Of a stretch of 48,177 bases of DNA, positions 40,071 through 48,177 are shown piece after piece. Source of the DNA: Sulfuritalea sp. Its GTDB lineage: Bacteria; Pseudomonadota; Gammaproteobacteria; Burkholderiales; Rhodocyclaceae. A model generated the notes under the pieces. That model saw nothing but the letters and a program-made list of their open reading frames with translations, made no database searches and was not told the origin of the DNA. Position 1 is the stretch's first letter. Each line of letters opens with the position of its first letter. The stretch spans positions 1 to 48,177 of the forward strand of contig JAUYSD010000056.1 in NCBI GenBank assembly GCA_030696505.1, written 5' to 3'. Made by a program: the position numbers and the translations under genes.

Positions 40071-41336
40071 ATGCTTCAGATCATCGATCGGCGCAACGAC
40101 AGCAAGAACAAGAGCGCCGTCAATCGCAACCGCTTCATCCGGCGCTTCAAGGGCCAGATCAGGAAGGCGGTGCAGGACGCGATTGCCCGGCGCAAGATCG
40201 CCGATATCGACAACGGCGAGAGGGTCGGCATCCCGTCCAAGGATATTTCGGAACCGCAATTCCATCATGGCCGGGGCGGGCGCTGGAGCGTGGTGCAGCC
40301 GGGCAACGACCGTTACATCACCGGCGACGAGATCGAGCGGCCGGAGGAAGGTGCGGGCGGGCGCGGCAGCGGCGCCAGCCTGGACGGCGAGGGCCTCGAC
40401 GACTTCGTGTTCACGCTGTCGCGCGAGGAGTTTCTCGATATTTTCTTCGACGACCTGGCCCTGCCGCACCTGATCAAGACCCAGTTGGCGCGCATCGCCG
40501 AATACAAGCGCGTGCGCGCCGGCTATACCTCGACCGGGGTCCCGGCCAACATCAATGTGGTGCGTTCGCTGCGCGGCGCGACGGGGCGCCGTCTGGCCGC
40601 CGGCGGGCCCTACCGCAAGACGCTGCGCGCCCTGCACGCCGAGCTGGCCGAACTGGAAGCGTGCGGCGCGGGCGACGGCGAGCGGGCCGCGGAAATTCGC
40701 GCCGAGATCGCCCGCCTGCTGCGCCGGATCGAGACCCTGCCCTTCATCGACACCTTCGATTTGCGCTACAACAGCCGCATCCGCGTCCCGGCGCCGTCGA
40801 CCCAGGCCGTGATGTTCTGCGTCATGGACGTCTCCGGCTCCATGGACGAACAGAAGAAGCGCATCGCCAAGCGCTTCTTCATGCTGCTCTACCTGTTCCT
40901 GACCCGCACCTACGAGCACATCGAGATCGTCTTCATCCGCCACCACACGCTGGCGCTGGAAGTCGACGAGGACGACTTCTTCCGCTCGCGCGAAACCGGC
41001 GGCACCGTGGTGTCCTCCGCGCTCGAACTGATGCTGCGCATCGTGCGCCAGCGCTATGCCTCGAATGTCTGGAACATCTACTGCGCCCAGGCCTCCGACG
41101 GCGACAACTGGGAGGCCGATTCGCCGAAATGCCGGGAGCTGCTCGAATCCAGCATCGTGCCGCTGATCCAGTACTACGCCTACATCGAGATTTCGGAGGG
41201 AGAACAGCAGAACCTCTGGCGCGAGTACGCCAGGGTCATGGCCAGCCACCCGCAGCGCTTCGCCATGCAGCAGATCGGTGGTCCGGAGGACATCTACCCG
41301 GTGTTCCGCGAACTGTTCCGCAAGAGCCTGGCGTGA
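40071..41336 (+). CDS. yeaH: YeaH/YhbH family protein (DUF444, VWA-like)
   Basis: A 421-aa DUF444 protein. The N-terminal basic segment RNRFIRRFKGQIRKAVQDAI is typical. A glycine-rich linker (GAGGRGSGAS) follows, and a von Willebrand A-like domain carries the MIDAS motif DVSGSMDEQ at about residue 250. GGGAGGG lies before the ATG. It sits 71 bp after yeaG and 7 bp before spoVR. It is thought to act with the PrkA kinase; the mechanism is not known. Confidence 0.93.
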   Translation: MLQIIDRRNDSKNKSAVNRNRFIRRFKGQIRKAVQDAIARRKIADIDNGERVGIPSKDISEPQFHHGRGGRWSVVQPGNDRYITGDEIERPEEGAGGRGSGASLDGEGLDDFVFTLSREEFLDIFFDDLALPHLIKTQLARIAEYKRVRAGYTSTGVPANINVVRSLRGATGRRLAAGGPYRKTLRALHAELAELEACGAGDGERAAEIRAEIARLLRRIETLPFIDTFDLRYNSRIRVPAPSTQAVMFCVMDVSGSMDEQKKRIAKRFFMLLYLFLTRTYEHIEIVFIRHHTLALEVDEDDFFRSRETGGTVVSSALELMLRIVRQRYASNVWNIYCAQASDGDNWEADSPKCRELLESSIVPLIQYYAYIEISEGEQQNLWREYARVMASHPQRFAMQQIGGPEDIYPVFRELFRKSLA

Positions 41337-41343
41337 GTCGCCG

Positions 41344-42870
41344 ATGAGCGAAATGCCGCAGCCGCTGCCGACCGGGTCCGAATGGAGCTTCGAGTCCATC
41401 GAGATCTACGATCGCGAGATCGGATGCGTCGCCCGGGAATACGGGCTCGACGTCTATCGCCACCAGCTCGAAGTCATCACCGCCGAGCAGATGATGGATG
41501 CCTATGCCTCAATAGGCATGCCGGTGTATTATCACCACTGGTCCTTCGGCAAGCATTTCCTGAGTACCGAGAAGGGCTACAAGCGCGGCCAGATGGGGCT
41601 GGCCTACGAGATCGTGATCAACTCCGATCCCTGCATCGTGTATCTGATGGAAGAGAACACGATGCCCATGCAGGCGCTGGTCATCGCTCATGCCGCCTAC
41701 GGCCACAATTCCTTCTTCAAGGGCAACTACCTGTTTCGCACCTGGACTTCAGCCGAGGCGATCGTCGACTACCTGGTGTTCGCGCGCAACGTCATCGCCG
41801 AGTGCGAGGAACGCTACGGCGAAGAAGAGGTCGAGCAGTTGCTCGACGCCTGTCATGCCTTGATGAGCGTCGGCGTGGACCGCTACAAGCGGCCGCCCAA
41901 ACTGTCCCTGAACAAGGAAAAGGAACGGCGCAAGGAACGCGAAAGCTACCTGCAGTCGCAGGTCAATGACCTGTGGCGCACGCTGCCCCAGGGCCTGGAG
42001 CGGGAAGCCACCCAGAGCGAGCGGCGCTTTCCCGCGGAACCGGAAGAGAACCTGCTGTATTTCATCGAGAAGAACGCGCCCCTGCTGGAACCCTGGCAAC
42101 GCGAAATCGTGCGCATCGTGCGCAAGATCGGTCAGTATTTCTACCCGCAGCGGCAAACCCAGCTGATGAACGAAGGCTGGGCCTGTTTCTGGCACTACAC
42201 CATGCTTTACCATCTCTATGACCGGCGCCAGCTCGCCGACGGTTTCATGCTGGAATTCCTCCAGCATCACACCAATGTGGTGTTTCAGCCGCCGTTCAAC
42301 AGCCGCCGCTTCGGCGGCATCAACCCCTATGCGCTGGGTTTTGCCATGTGGCGCGATATCCAGCGCATCTGCCAGGAGCCGACCGCCGAGGACCGCGAGT
42401 GGTTTCCCGATCTGGCGGGCAGCGACTGGCGCGAGTCGATGGACTTCGCCATGCGCAATTTCAAGGATGAAAGCTTCGTCGCCCAGTACCTGTCGCCCCG
42501 GCTGATGCGGGAATTCAGGCTGTTCAACATTCTCGACGACCCGCGCGAACCCACGCTGCGCGTGCGTGCGATCCACGACGAACAGGGCTACCGCACCTTG
42601 CGCCAGTGCCTTGCCGAGCAGTACAACCTCGGCAGCCGCGAGCCCGACATCCAGGTCTGGAACGTCGATCTGCGCGGCGAGCGTTCCCTCACGCTGCGCC
42701 ATTTCAAGTATCAGGGACGGGATCTGGGCGAGTCCCGCGACGCGGTGCTGAAGCACGTCGCGACGCTATGGGGCTTTCCGGTCAGGCTGGAGGAGCAGGA
42801 CGAGGATGGCGAGGTTCGGCACCTGACCGAGGTCAGGATCGACCGGCGCAAGGAGAATCAGCGGCCTTGA
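41344..42870 (+). CDS. ycgB: SpoVR family protein (YcgB)
   Basis: A 508-aa SpoVR-like protein. MPVYYHHWSFGKHF, IVINSDPCIVYLMEENTM, AHAAYGHNSFFKGNYLF and NEGWACFWHYTMLYHLYDR are the conserved family blocks. The start is the ATG at 41344 (MSEMPQPLPTGSEW), 7 bp after the yeaH stop. The track start at 41278 lies inside yeaH. In non-sporulating proteobacteria the gene belongs with yeaG and yeaH. Its function is unresolved. Its stop codon is part of a long hairpin shared with the convergent peptidase gene. Confidence 0.93.
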   Translation: MSEMPQPLPTGSEWSFESIEIYDREIGCVAREYGLDVYRHQLEVITAEQMMDAYASIGMPVYYHHWSFGKHFLSTEKGYKRGQMGLAYEIVINSDPCIVYLMEENTMPMQALVIAHAAYGHNSFFKGNYLFRTWTSAEAIVDYLVFARNVIAECEERYGEEEVEQLLDACHALMSVGVDRYKRPPKLSLNKEKERRKERESYLQSQVNDLWRTLPQGLEREATQSERRFPAEPEENLLYFIEKNAPLLEPWQREIVRIVRKIGQYFYPQRQTQLMNEGWACFWHYTMLYHLYDRRQLADGFMLEFLQHHTNVVFQPPFNSRRFGGINPYALGFAMWRDIQRICQEPTAEDREWFPDLAGSDWRESMDFAMRNFKDESFVAQYLSPRLMREFRLFNILDDPREPTLRVRAIHDEQGYRTLRQCLAEQYNLGSREPDIQVWNVDLRGERSLTLRHFKYQGRDLGESRDAVLKHVATLWGFPVRLEEQDEDGEVRHLTEVRIDRRKENQRP

Positions 42871-42913
42871 TCCCTGCGCCGTTGCGCAGCGGCTGCGCGG
42901 CGGCGCAGGGATC
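42869..42913. terminator. long bidirectional hairpin between convergent genes
   Basis: GATCCCTGCGCC pairs perfectly with GGCGCAGGGATC (12 bp), and the loop itself contains GCGCAGC-g-GCTGCGC. It spans exactly from the spoVR stop to the M90 peptidase stop. No T tract follows, so it may act as a rho-dependent or processing-type end, or as a barrier to antisense transcription. Confidence 0.55.
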
Positions 42914-43676
42914 AGTTCGCCGCCGCGCCAGCCGGGTCCTGGCGATAGAACAGCGTGAACTGTCGATACACCTCCGGGTATTCGTCGGCCAGCAACCGCG
43001 GCGTCTCGAAGAAGGCTTCGCTGGCGACGGCGAAGAACTCGGCGGGCCACTCGGCGCCATAGGGATCGAGCGGCGTTTCCTCGCCGTCATCGACGCGCCG
43101 CCGGAAGTCCTCGAAGGCCCGGCTCATGACCGCGATCCAGCGCTGGCGCGACATCCCGGCGTGCAGCGGCGGCATGCCATCGGCGTCGCCGCTCTTCATG
43201 TCCAGCTTGTGGGCGAATTCGTGGATCACCACATTGATGCCGTCGGCTTCCTCGGCATGATCGAACCAGGAGATCAGCACCGGGCCGCCGTACCAGGCCT
43301 CGCCCATCACGTCGTCGTCGAACTCATGCACCACGCCGTCCTCGTCGATCATCCGCCGCGGAATCAGGAAATCGCCGGGATAGACCACGATACCGACCCA
43401 GCCGGCATACCAGTCGAGGCTGAGGTGCAGGATCGGCAGGCAGGCCTGCAGTGCGATCGTCAGCTGGATGCGCGGCGTCAGCCGCAGCCCCTGCGCGCCG
43501 CTCCATTGCTTTTCGGCGATGAACTGGCGCGCCAGCTGGCGCAGCCGGCCGCGCTCGTCGGGGGTCAGGCGGTGAAGGAAGGGCAGGCTGGCCTCGACCT
43601 CATGCCACAGCGATTCGCGGATGTCGAGCCGATCGGCCCGGCGCTGCCGCCACCATGCCAGCAGCTTGCGTATCAT
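42912..43676 (-). CDS. M90-family zinc peptidase, MtfA-like
   Basis: A 254-aa protein of the MtfA/M90 (DUF980) family. NVVIHEFAHKLDMKSG at about residue 150 gives the HExxH zinc site, and EFFAVASEAFFE at about 215 contains the downstream Glu ligand. E. coli MtfA is a peptidase linked to Mlc and glucose uptake; that link is not expected here. The start ATG at 43676 overlaps the stop of the EamA transporter (ATGA). The long 563-aa track ORF is a false frame through that gene. Confidence 0.87.
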   Translation of the reverse strand: MIRKLLAWWRQRRADRLDIRESLWHEVEASLPFLHRLTPDERGRLRQLARQFIAEKQWSGAQGLRLTPRIQLTIALQACLPILHLSLDWYAGWVGIVVYPGDFLIPRRMIDEDGVVHEFDDDVMGEAWYGGPVLISWFDHAEEADGINVVIHEFAHKLDMKSGDADGMPPLHAGMSRQRWIAVMSRAFEDFRRRVDDGEETPLDPYGAEWPAEFFAVASEAFFETPRLLADEYPEVYRQFTLFYRQDPAGAAAN

Positions 43677-44563
43677 CCGACGCGCCGCGTGTTGAGCCAG
43701 ATCCCGGCGAAGATCAGGCCGATGCCGGCAGCGTGATAAGGCGCCGGCGTCTCGCCGAGAAATATCATCGACAGCACGATGCCGAAGGCCGGCACCAGAT
43801 GCATGAACAGCCCGGCACGCGCGGCGCCGACTTCGGCGACGCCGCGATTCCACAGGATGTAGCCGAGAAAGGCCGGGAACACCCCCGTATAGACGATGCC
43901 GGCAATCGCGCCCGGCGTGGCTATGACTTGGCGGCCCTGGGCCATTTCCCAGAGATAGAAGGGCAACAGGAAAATCAGGCCGGTGACGCTGATCGCGGTG
44001 AGAAAGGACAGCGGGTGCACCGGGGGCCGGCGCGACAGCAGCAGGGTATAGGCCGACCAGGCCAGCACCGAGGCGAGAATCCAGAGGTCGCCGACGTTCA
44101 GCCTGAGTTGCTGCAGGCGCTGCAGTTCGCCGTGAGCGACGATGGCGAGCACGCCGACGAAGGAAACCAGGATGCCGGCCAGCTCGCGGCCGTGCAGGCG
44201 CTTGCCGGTCAGCAACCAGGAGATCAGCACGATCATGATGGGAATGAAGGAATTCAGCAGCGTGCCGTTGATCGCGGTGGTGTATTGCAGGCCGCCGTAG
44301 ACCAGCACGTTGTAGCCGCCGGTGCCGAGTGCGCCGAAGAACAGCAGCCAGGGCCAGGCGGCGCACAGTTGCGGCCAGTCGCGCCGCACCTGGGGCAGGG
44401 ACAGCGGCAGCAGGCACAGCAGGGCCACCGCCCAGCGCCAGAAGGACAGGGCGACCGGCGGCAGCTCGCCGCGAAAGGCGCGGCTGACGATCCAGTTGCC
44501 GGCCCAGAACAGGTTGGCCAGGGTCAGCAGCAGGTAGGGAGAGAGTTGCGGCGGTTTCTTCAT
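43673..44563 (-). CDS. EamA/DMT family transporter
   Basis: A 296-aa inner-membrane protein with about ten hydrophobic helices in two EamA repeats. LLTLANLFWAGNWIVSRAF and FWRWAVALLCLLPL open the first, and GVFPAFLGYILWNRGVAEVGA with PAFGIVLSMIFLGE are in the second. A drug/metabolite exporter of unknown substrate. Divergent from relA, with 38 bp between the start codons. Translationally coupled to the M90 peptidase by a 4-bp overlap. Confidence 0.88.
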   Translation of the reverse strand: MKKPPQLSPYLLLTLANLFWAGNWIVSRAFRGELPPVALSFWRWAVALLCLLPLSLPQVRRDWPQLCAAWPWLLFFGALGTGGYNVLVYGGLQYTTAINGTLLNSFIPIMIVLISWLLTGKRLHGRELAGILVSFVGVLAIVAHGELQRLQQLRLNVGDLWILASVLAWSAYTLLLSRRPPVHPLSFLTAISVTGLIFLLPFYLWEMAQGRQVIATPGAIAGIVYTGVFPAFLGYILWNRGVAEVGAARAGLFMHLVPAFGIVLSMIFLGETPAPYHAAGIGLIFAGIWLNTRRVG

Positions 44564-44601
44564 CGAGGTGGGGATTATGCACGGCGTGGGATAATTGCTT
44601 C

Positions 44602-46818
44602 ATGGTCTCCGTAGTGCATTCACTGCAGCCGTCGAGCGGCGAAGCCGAAACGCTGTCCCGTCTCTGTGTCGGCCTTCCCGCCGCGGCCGCGGTGCGCGCC
44701 GCCGAGGCGCTGGCGCTGGCGCGCGACGCTTATGGCGACAAGGAGCTGGGGACCGGCGAGGCCATCCTGCAGCACGCCTTGGGCATGGCCCTGATCGTGG
44801 CCTCGCTCGATCTCGATGCCGATGCGCGCATCGCCGCCCTGTTGTTCGCCGCCAACGATCATGTGACGGATTGCGACGAGCGCCTGAAAGTTGGCTTTGG
44901 CGACACGGTGGCCGGCCTGGTGGCGGGGCTGCATCGGCTGGGCAGCCTGCGTCCGCTGACGCGTGCAGCGGCCGGCGGCGGCCCGGCAGGCGAGGGCGCG
45001 GCCGAGCCGCGGGTGGACGTCAAGGCCCAGGCCGAGATCCTGCGCAAGATGCTGCTGGCCATGGTCGATGACATTCGCGTGGTCATGCTGCGGCTGGCGA
45101 GCCGGGTGCAGACGCTGCGCTTCCTCAACGCGCGGCCCGGCCCGCTGCGCGACGAAATGGCCAGGGAAAGCCAGCTGATCTACGCGCCGCTGGCCAACCG
45201 GCTCGGCATCTGGCATGTCAAGTGGGAACTCGAAGACCTGGCCTTTCGCTATCTGGAGCCCGAGACCTACAAGCGTATCGCCCGAATGCTCGATGAAAAG
45301 CGCACCGAGCGCGAAGGCTTCATCGACCAGGCCGTGGCGCGCCTGCAGGCGGAGCTGGCGGCTTCCGGCGTGCGCGCCGAGATCTACGGTCGGCCCAAGC
45401 ACATCTACAGCATCTGGAACAAGATGCGCGGCAAGGACATCGACTTCTCCGAAGTCTATGACGTGCGCGCGGTGCGCATCATCGTCGATGAGGTCAAGGA
45501 CTGCTACACCGCGCTGGGCATCGTGCATCATCTGTGGCAGCCGATTCACGGCGAGTTCGACGACTACATTTCGCATCCCAAGGGCAATTTCTATCGCTCG
45601 CTGCACACGGCGGTGGAGGTCGAGGACGGCCGTTCGCTGGAAGTGCAGATCCGCACCCGCGAGATGCACGAGCATGCCGAGCTGGGCGTCGCCGCCCACT
45701 GGCGCTACAAGGAATCCGGCAAGTCGGTGAAGGCCGGCGGCGCCTACGAGGACAAGATTTCCTGGCTGCGGCAGTTGCTGTCCTGGCGCGACGAAATCGC
45801 CGATTCGGCGGAGTGGGTGCAGCAGTTCAAGCGCGCGGCGCTGGACGACACGATCTATGTGCTGACACCCCAGGACAAGGTCATCGACCTGCCGCGCGGC
45901 GCCACGGCGCTGGATTTTGCCTATCGGCTGCATACCGATCTCGGCCATCGCTGCCGCGGCGCGAAGATCGACGGCCACATGGTGCCGCTCAACACCGCGC
46001 TGGCCAACGGCCAGCGCGTGGAAATCGTCACGGTCAAGAGCGGCGGGCCGTCACGCGACTGGCTCAATCCGGCGCAGGCTTACCTGGCCACGTCGCGCGC
46101 GCGGTCCAAGGTCAAGCAGTGGTTTGCGGCGCAGGACGAAGCCGAACTGCTGGCGCAGGGCCGCAGCCTGGTGACGCGGGAACTGCAGCGCGAGGGACAG
46201 ACCCAGTCCAATCTCGACGAACTGGCGGTCAAGCTCGGACTGAAAAGCGCCGAGGCACTGTTCCTTGCCGCGGCGCGCGGCGAGATCGGCATGCGGGCGA
46301 TCGATACGGCCTTGCGCGGCGGCGCCGAGCCCTTGCCGCCCGAGCCGGAAATCCAGACCAAAAAGAGCCGCGCCGGCGACAGCCGGATCCTGGTGGTCGG
46401 CGTGGACAAGCTGCTGACCCAGGTCGGCACCTGCTGCAAGCCGATGCCGCCGGATGCGATCGTCGGCTTCGTTACGCGCGGCAAGGGCATCTCGATCCAC
46501 CGTGTCGAATGCATCAACTTCCGCAACATGGCGGCACGCAATCCGGAGCGCGTCATCGGCGCGGAGTGGGGCGAGCAGTCCGGCGCGGTCTATCCGGTCG
46601 ATCTGGTGGTGGATGCGGGGGACAGGCAAGGACTGCTGCGCGACATTTCCGACGTGCTGTCGCGCGAGAAAATCAATGTGACGGCGGTCAGGACGCAATC
46701 CCGGGGAGGTATTGCCCATATGAGCTTTGTGGTTGAATTATCAGAGAAAGGCATTCTCCAGAGAGTGTTATCCTTGCTGCACGAGGTGCCAGGTGTCATT
46801 CGCGCCGAACGACGCTGA
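44602..46818 (+). CDS. relA: GTP pyrophosphokinase RelA
   Basis: A 738-aa RelA/SpoT-family enzyme making (p)ppGpp. The HD hydrolase region is degenerate (AALLFAANDHVTD replaces the HD pair), so it should be a synthetase only. The synthetase domain has YGRPKHIYSIWNKMRGKD and the EFDD signature of monofunctional RelA in GEFDDYISHPKGNFYRSLHT, then VQIRTREMHEHAELGVAAHW. TGS (YVLTPQDKVIDLPRGATALDFAY), zinc-finger-like CCKPMPPDAIVGFVT and C-terminal ACT domains follow. GATAAT 7 bp before the ATG hints at a short leader, but no -35 is convincing. Confidence 0.95.
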   Translation: MVSVVHSLQPSSGEAETLSRLCVGLPAAAAVRAAEALALARDAYGDKELGTGEAILQHALGMALIVASLDLDADARIAALLFAANDHVTDCDERLKVGFGDTVAGLVAGLHRLGSLRPLTRAAAGGGPAGEGAAEPRVDVKAQAEILRKMLLAMVDDIRVVMLRLASRVQTLRFLNARPGPLRDEMARESQLIYAPLANRLGIWHVKWELEDLAFRYLEPETYKRIARMLDEKRTEREGFIDQAVARLQAELAASGVRAEIYGRPKHIYSIWNKMRGKDIDFSEVYDVRAVRIIVDEVKDCYTALGIVHHLWQPIHGEFDDYISHPKGNFYRSLHTAVEVEDGRSLEVQIRTREMHEHAELGVAAHWRYKESGKSVKAGGAYEDKISWLRQLLSWRDEIADSAEWVQQFKRAALDDTIYVLTPQDKVIDLPRGATALDFAYRLHTDLGHRCRGAKIDGHMVPLNTALANGQRVEIVTVKSGGPSRDWLNPAQAYLATSRARSKVKQWFAAQDEAELLAQGRSLVTRELQREGQTQSNLDELAVKLGLKSAEALFLAAARGEIGMRAIDTALRGGAEPLPPEPEIQTKKSRAGDSRILVVGVDKLLTQVGTCCKPMPPDAIVGFVTRGKGISIHRVECINFRNMAARNPERVIGAEWGEQSGAVYPVDLVVDAGDRQGLLRDISDVLSREKINVTAVRTQSRGGIAHMSFVVELSEKGILQRVLSLLHEVPGVIRAERR

Positions 46819-46913
46819 GAAATCGCCAGCACGCGCCGGGTGTCTGTGATCTTGGAGAGGGTCGGAATCTGAATTCGAGCACGTCCGCCAACGCAAGGCC
46901 GCATCGCTGGGCA

Positions 46914-48020
46914 GTGGCCAGCGGTTACCGGGTACGCATTGCCGCTTTTGTCCTGATCGGCGCGCCGATTGGTCTGCAGCTGTATTCGCAAGGCCATGGC
47001 GCGGTGCTCTGGGCCTTGTTCGTCTTGCAGTTCCTGGCCTATCCGCATGCGCTGCACTGGCTGACGCGCAAGTCCTTGGTTCGCGGCTGGATCGAGTTCA
47101 ACAACATGCTGGTCGACTCCGTGTTGTGCGGCGCATGGGCGGCGGGCCTCGGCTTCCCGCTGTGGATCAGCGTGGTCCTGTTCGTCGCCAACCTGCTGAA
47201 CCACACCATAACGCGCGGGATCTCCGGCGTCCTGACCTGCTCCGCGACCTTTGTCGGCGGCGCGCTGGCGTCCACCACGGTGATTGCATTCCATGTGTCC
47301 ACGGATACCGGCGGCCTGGTGACGCTGGCATCGATCATCGGGCTGGCCGTGTATCTGTCGCTGATCGGCGTCGAGTTCTTCGCCTATGTCGACCAGCTGC
47401 ACAAGGTCCAGGACACGCTGGATAGCCAGAAGCAGACGCTCGAAAATGCCAATGCGATGCTGCATGCGCAGATCGGCAAGATCAACGACTTGCAGGAAAA
47501 ACTCCACGACCAGGCCAATCGCGATTCGCTGACCGGTCTCTTCAATCGCCGCTACCTCGAAGGCACGCTCGAGCGCGAACTGGCGCGCTGCAAGCGGGAA
47601 GCCGTGCCGCTGTCGATGCTGATGATCGACATCGACCATTTCAAGAGTGTGAACGACACCCATGGACATCAGGCCGGCGACGAGGTGTTGCGGGTTTTCA
47701 GCCTGCTGCTGCTGGAGAATGCCCGTACCGAGGACATCGTATGCCGCTACGGCGGCGAGGAGTTCCTGCTGGTGTTGCCGAAGATGCCGCTGGACATCGC
47801 CCGCGACCGCGCGGCGCAGTTGCTGAAGCTGTTTCAGCAGCAGGTGGTGTCGTTCGGCGACTTGCGGCTGCAGACCACCATCTCGATGGGGATTGCCGCA
47901 ACGCCGGAGCATGCGGACACGGCAGACGGCCTGATCCGCTGCGCGGACGACGCGCTCTATCAGGCGAAGCGGGCCGGCCGCAATCGGGTGATGGTGTTCG
48001 ACACCATGCCGGCCGACTAG
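46914..48020 (+). CDS. membrane-anchored diguanylate cyclase (GGDEF)
   Basis: At least 368 aa. The N-terminal half is a MASE2-like membrane region with about five hydrophobic helices (VLWALFVLQFLAYPHALHWL, NNMLVDSVLCGAWAAGLGFPLW), then a short coiled coil (VQDTLDSQKQTLENANAML), then a GGDEF domain. The active site is YGGEEFLL, and RTED five residues upstream fits the RxxD inhibitory I-site. It should synthesise c-di-GMP with product inhibition. The start is uncertain: GTG at 46914 as in the track, or a CTG at 46869 behind GGAGAGG, adding 15 residues. It lies 95 bp after relA. Confidence 0.88.
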   Translation: MASGYRVRIAAFVLIGAPIGLQLYSQGHGAVLWALFVLQFLAYPHALHWLTRKSLVRGWIEFNNMLVDSVLCGAWAAGLGFPLWISVVLFVANLLNHTITRGISGVLTCSATFVGGALASTTVIAFHVSTDTGGLVTLASIIGLAVYLSLIGVEFFAYVDQLHKVQDTLDSQKQTLENANAMLHAQIGKINDLQEKLHDQANRDSLTGLFNRRYLEGTLERELARCKREAVPLSMLMIDIDHFKSVNDTHGHQAGDEVLRVFSLLLLENARTEDIVCRYGGEEFLLVLPKMPLDIARDRAAQLLKLFQQQVVSFGDLRLQTTISMGIAATPEHADTADGLIRCADDALYQAKRAGRNRVMVFDTMPAD

Positions 48021-48063
48021 GTTTGGCTGGCCGCTGCGATACCGGCATGCGGCGCAAGCTATC

Positions 48064-48177
48064 CTAGGCGATCCGGCTTGCAAGCCGGCCCAGATGCAGG
48101 CGCGGCAGGGCTGCGCGCAGGCGTTCCGGATGCGCCGAGGCGTGCAGTTGCAGGCGGCCGCCGCCCTGGGCGAGGCG
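48064..48177 (-). CDS. C-terminal end of an unknown gene (partial)
   Basis: An open minus-strand frame from the window edge to TAG at 48064 encodes 37 residues including GGRLQLHASAHPERLRAALP and ending ASRIA. The GC3-rich codons look coding. It is too short to assign a family. It converges on the diguanylate cyclase gene with 43 bp between them. Confidence 0.5.
   Translation of the reverse strand, partial: RLAQGGGRLQLHASAHPERLRAALPRLHLGRLASRIA

Overview
The window is about 48 kb of GC-rich chromosomal DNA from a heterotrophic bacterium, most likely a betaproteobacterium of the Rhodocyclales/Sterolibacteriaceae type. That placement rests on family resemblance: paired acyl-CoA dehydrogenase operons, an EFDD-type RelA, the yeaG-yeaH-ycgB operon, a type-B PutA, and a tRNA-His with an encoded CCA. 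It is an inference, not a search result.

Layout. (1) 97-5911, minus strand: an acyl-CoA operon reading acyl-CoA dehydrogenase pair, CoA ligase, 38-40 codon repeat ORF, thioesterase, Zn alcohol dehydrogenase. (2) 6220-9456, plus strand and divergent from it: MFS exporter, nitronate monooxygenase-like flavoenzyme, IclR regulator, followed by a small membrane protein and an isochorismatase-like hydrolase. (3) 10.55-14.05 kb: a lower-GC accessory island. It holds two integron-type gene cassettes with two textbook attC sites but no integrase, a secreted HExxH protein, and a RibD/DHFR-like gene broken by an in-frame TGA and flanked by 69-bp direct repeats. (4) 14.1-17.35 kb: housekeeping and miscellaneous genes (PssA, alpha/beta hydrolase, OsmC, DUF2784, bacteriohemerythrin with a coiled coil). 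(5) 17348-27404, minus strand: a second, longer acyl-CoA operon. It carries another dehydrogenase pair, a third long acyl-CoA dehydrogenase, Delta3,Delta2-enoyl-CoA isomerase-like and dienoyl-CoA isomerase-like crotonases, MaoC hydratase, thioesterase, CoA ligase, ComB-like protein and epoxide-hydrolase-like protein. It contains a second copy of the 38-codon repeat ORF. (6) 27.6-28.0 kb: tRNA-His with promoter and terminator, then hairpin tandem repeats. (7) 28270-37964: an MBL-fold/cNMP-domain protein, type-B PutA, and divergently an arginase-ornithine aminotransferase fusion with an ALDH7-like dehydrogenase. (8) 38077-42870: prkA(yeaG)-yeaH-spoVR(ycgB). (9) 42.9-48.2 kb: M90 peptidase, EamA transporter, RelA, a membrane diguanylate cyclase, and the end of an unknown minus-strand gene.

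How it fits together. The two minus-strand operons look like one catabolic regulon for an unsaturated, branched or cyclic carboxylate processed as CoA thioesters. Both have the same 13-bp palindrome GGAAC-N3-GTTCT upstream of their first gene. Its geometry suits an IclR-family regulator, and an iclR gene lies next to one of the operons. In each operon a near-identical mini-ORF, carried on a hairpin-rich repeat, sits between two genes with overlapping stop/start codons and immediately before a thioesterase gene. The PutA/fusion/ALDH cluster would convert arginine and proline to glutamate.

Most of the long ORFs in the supplied track are GC-rich shadows of these genes and were left out.
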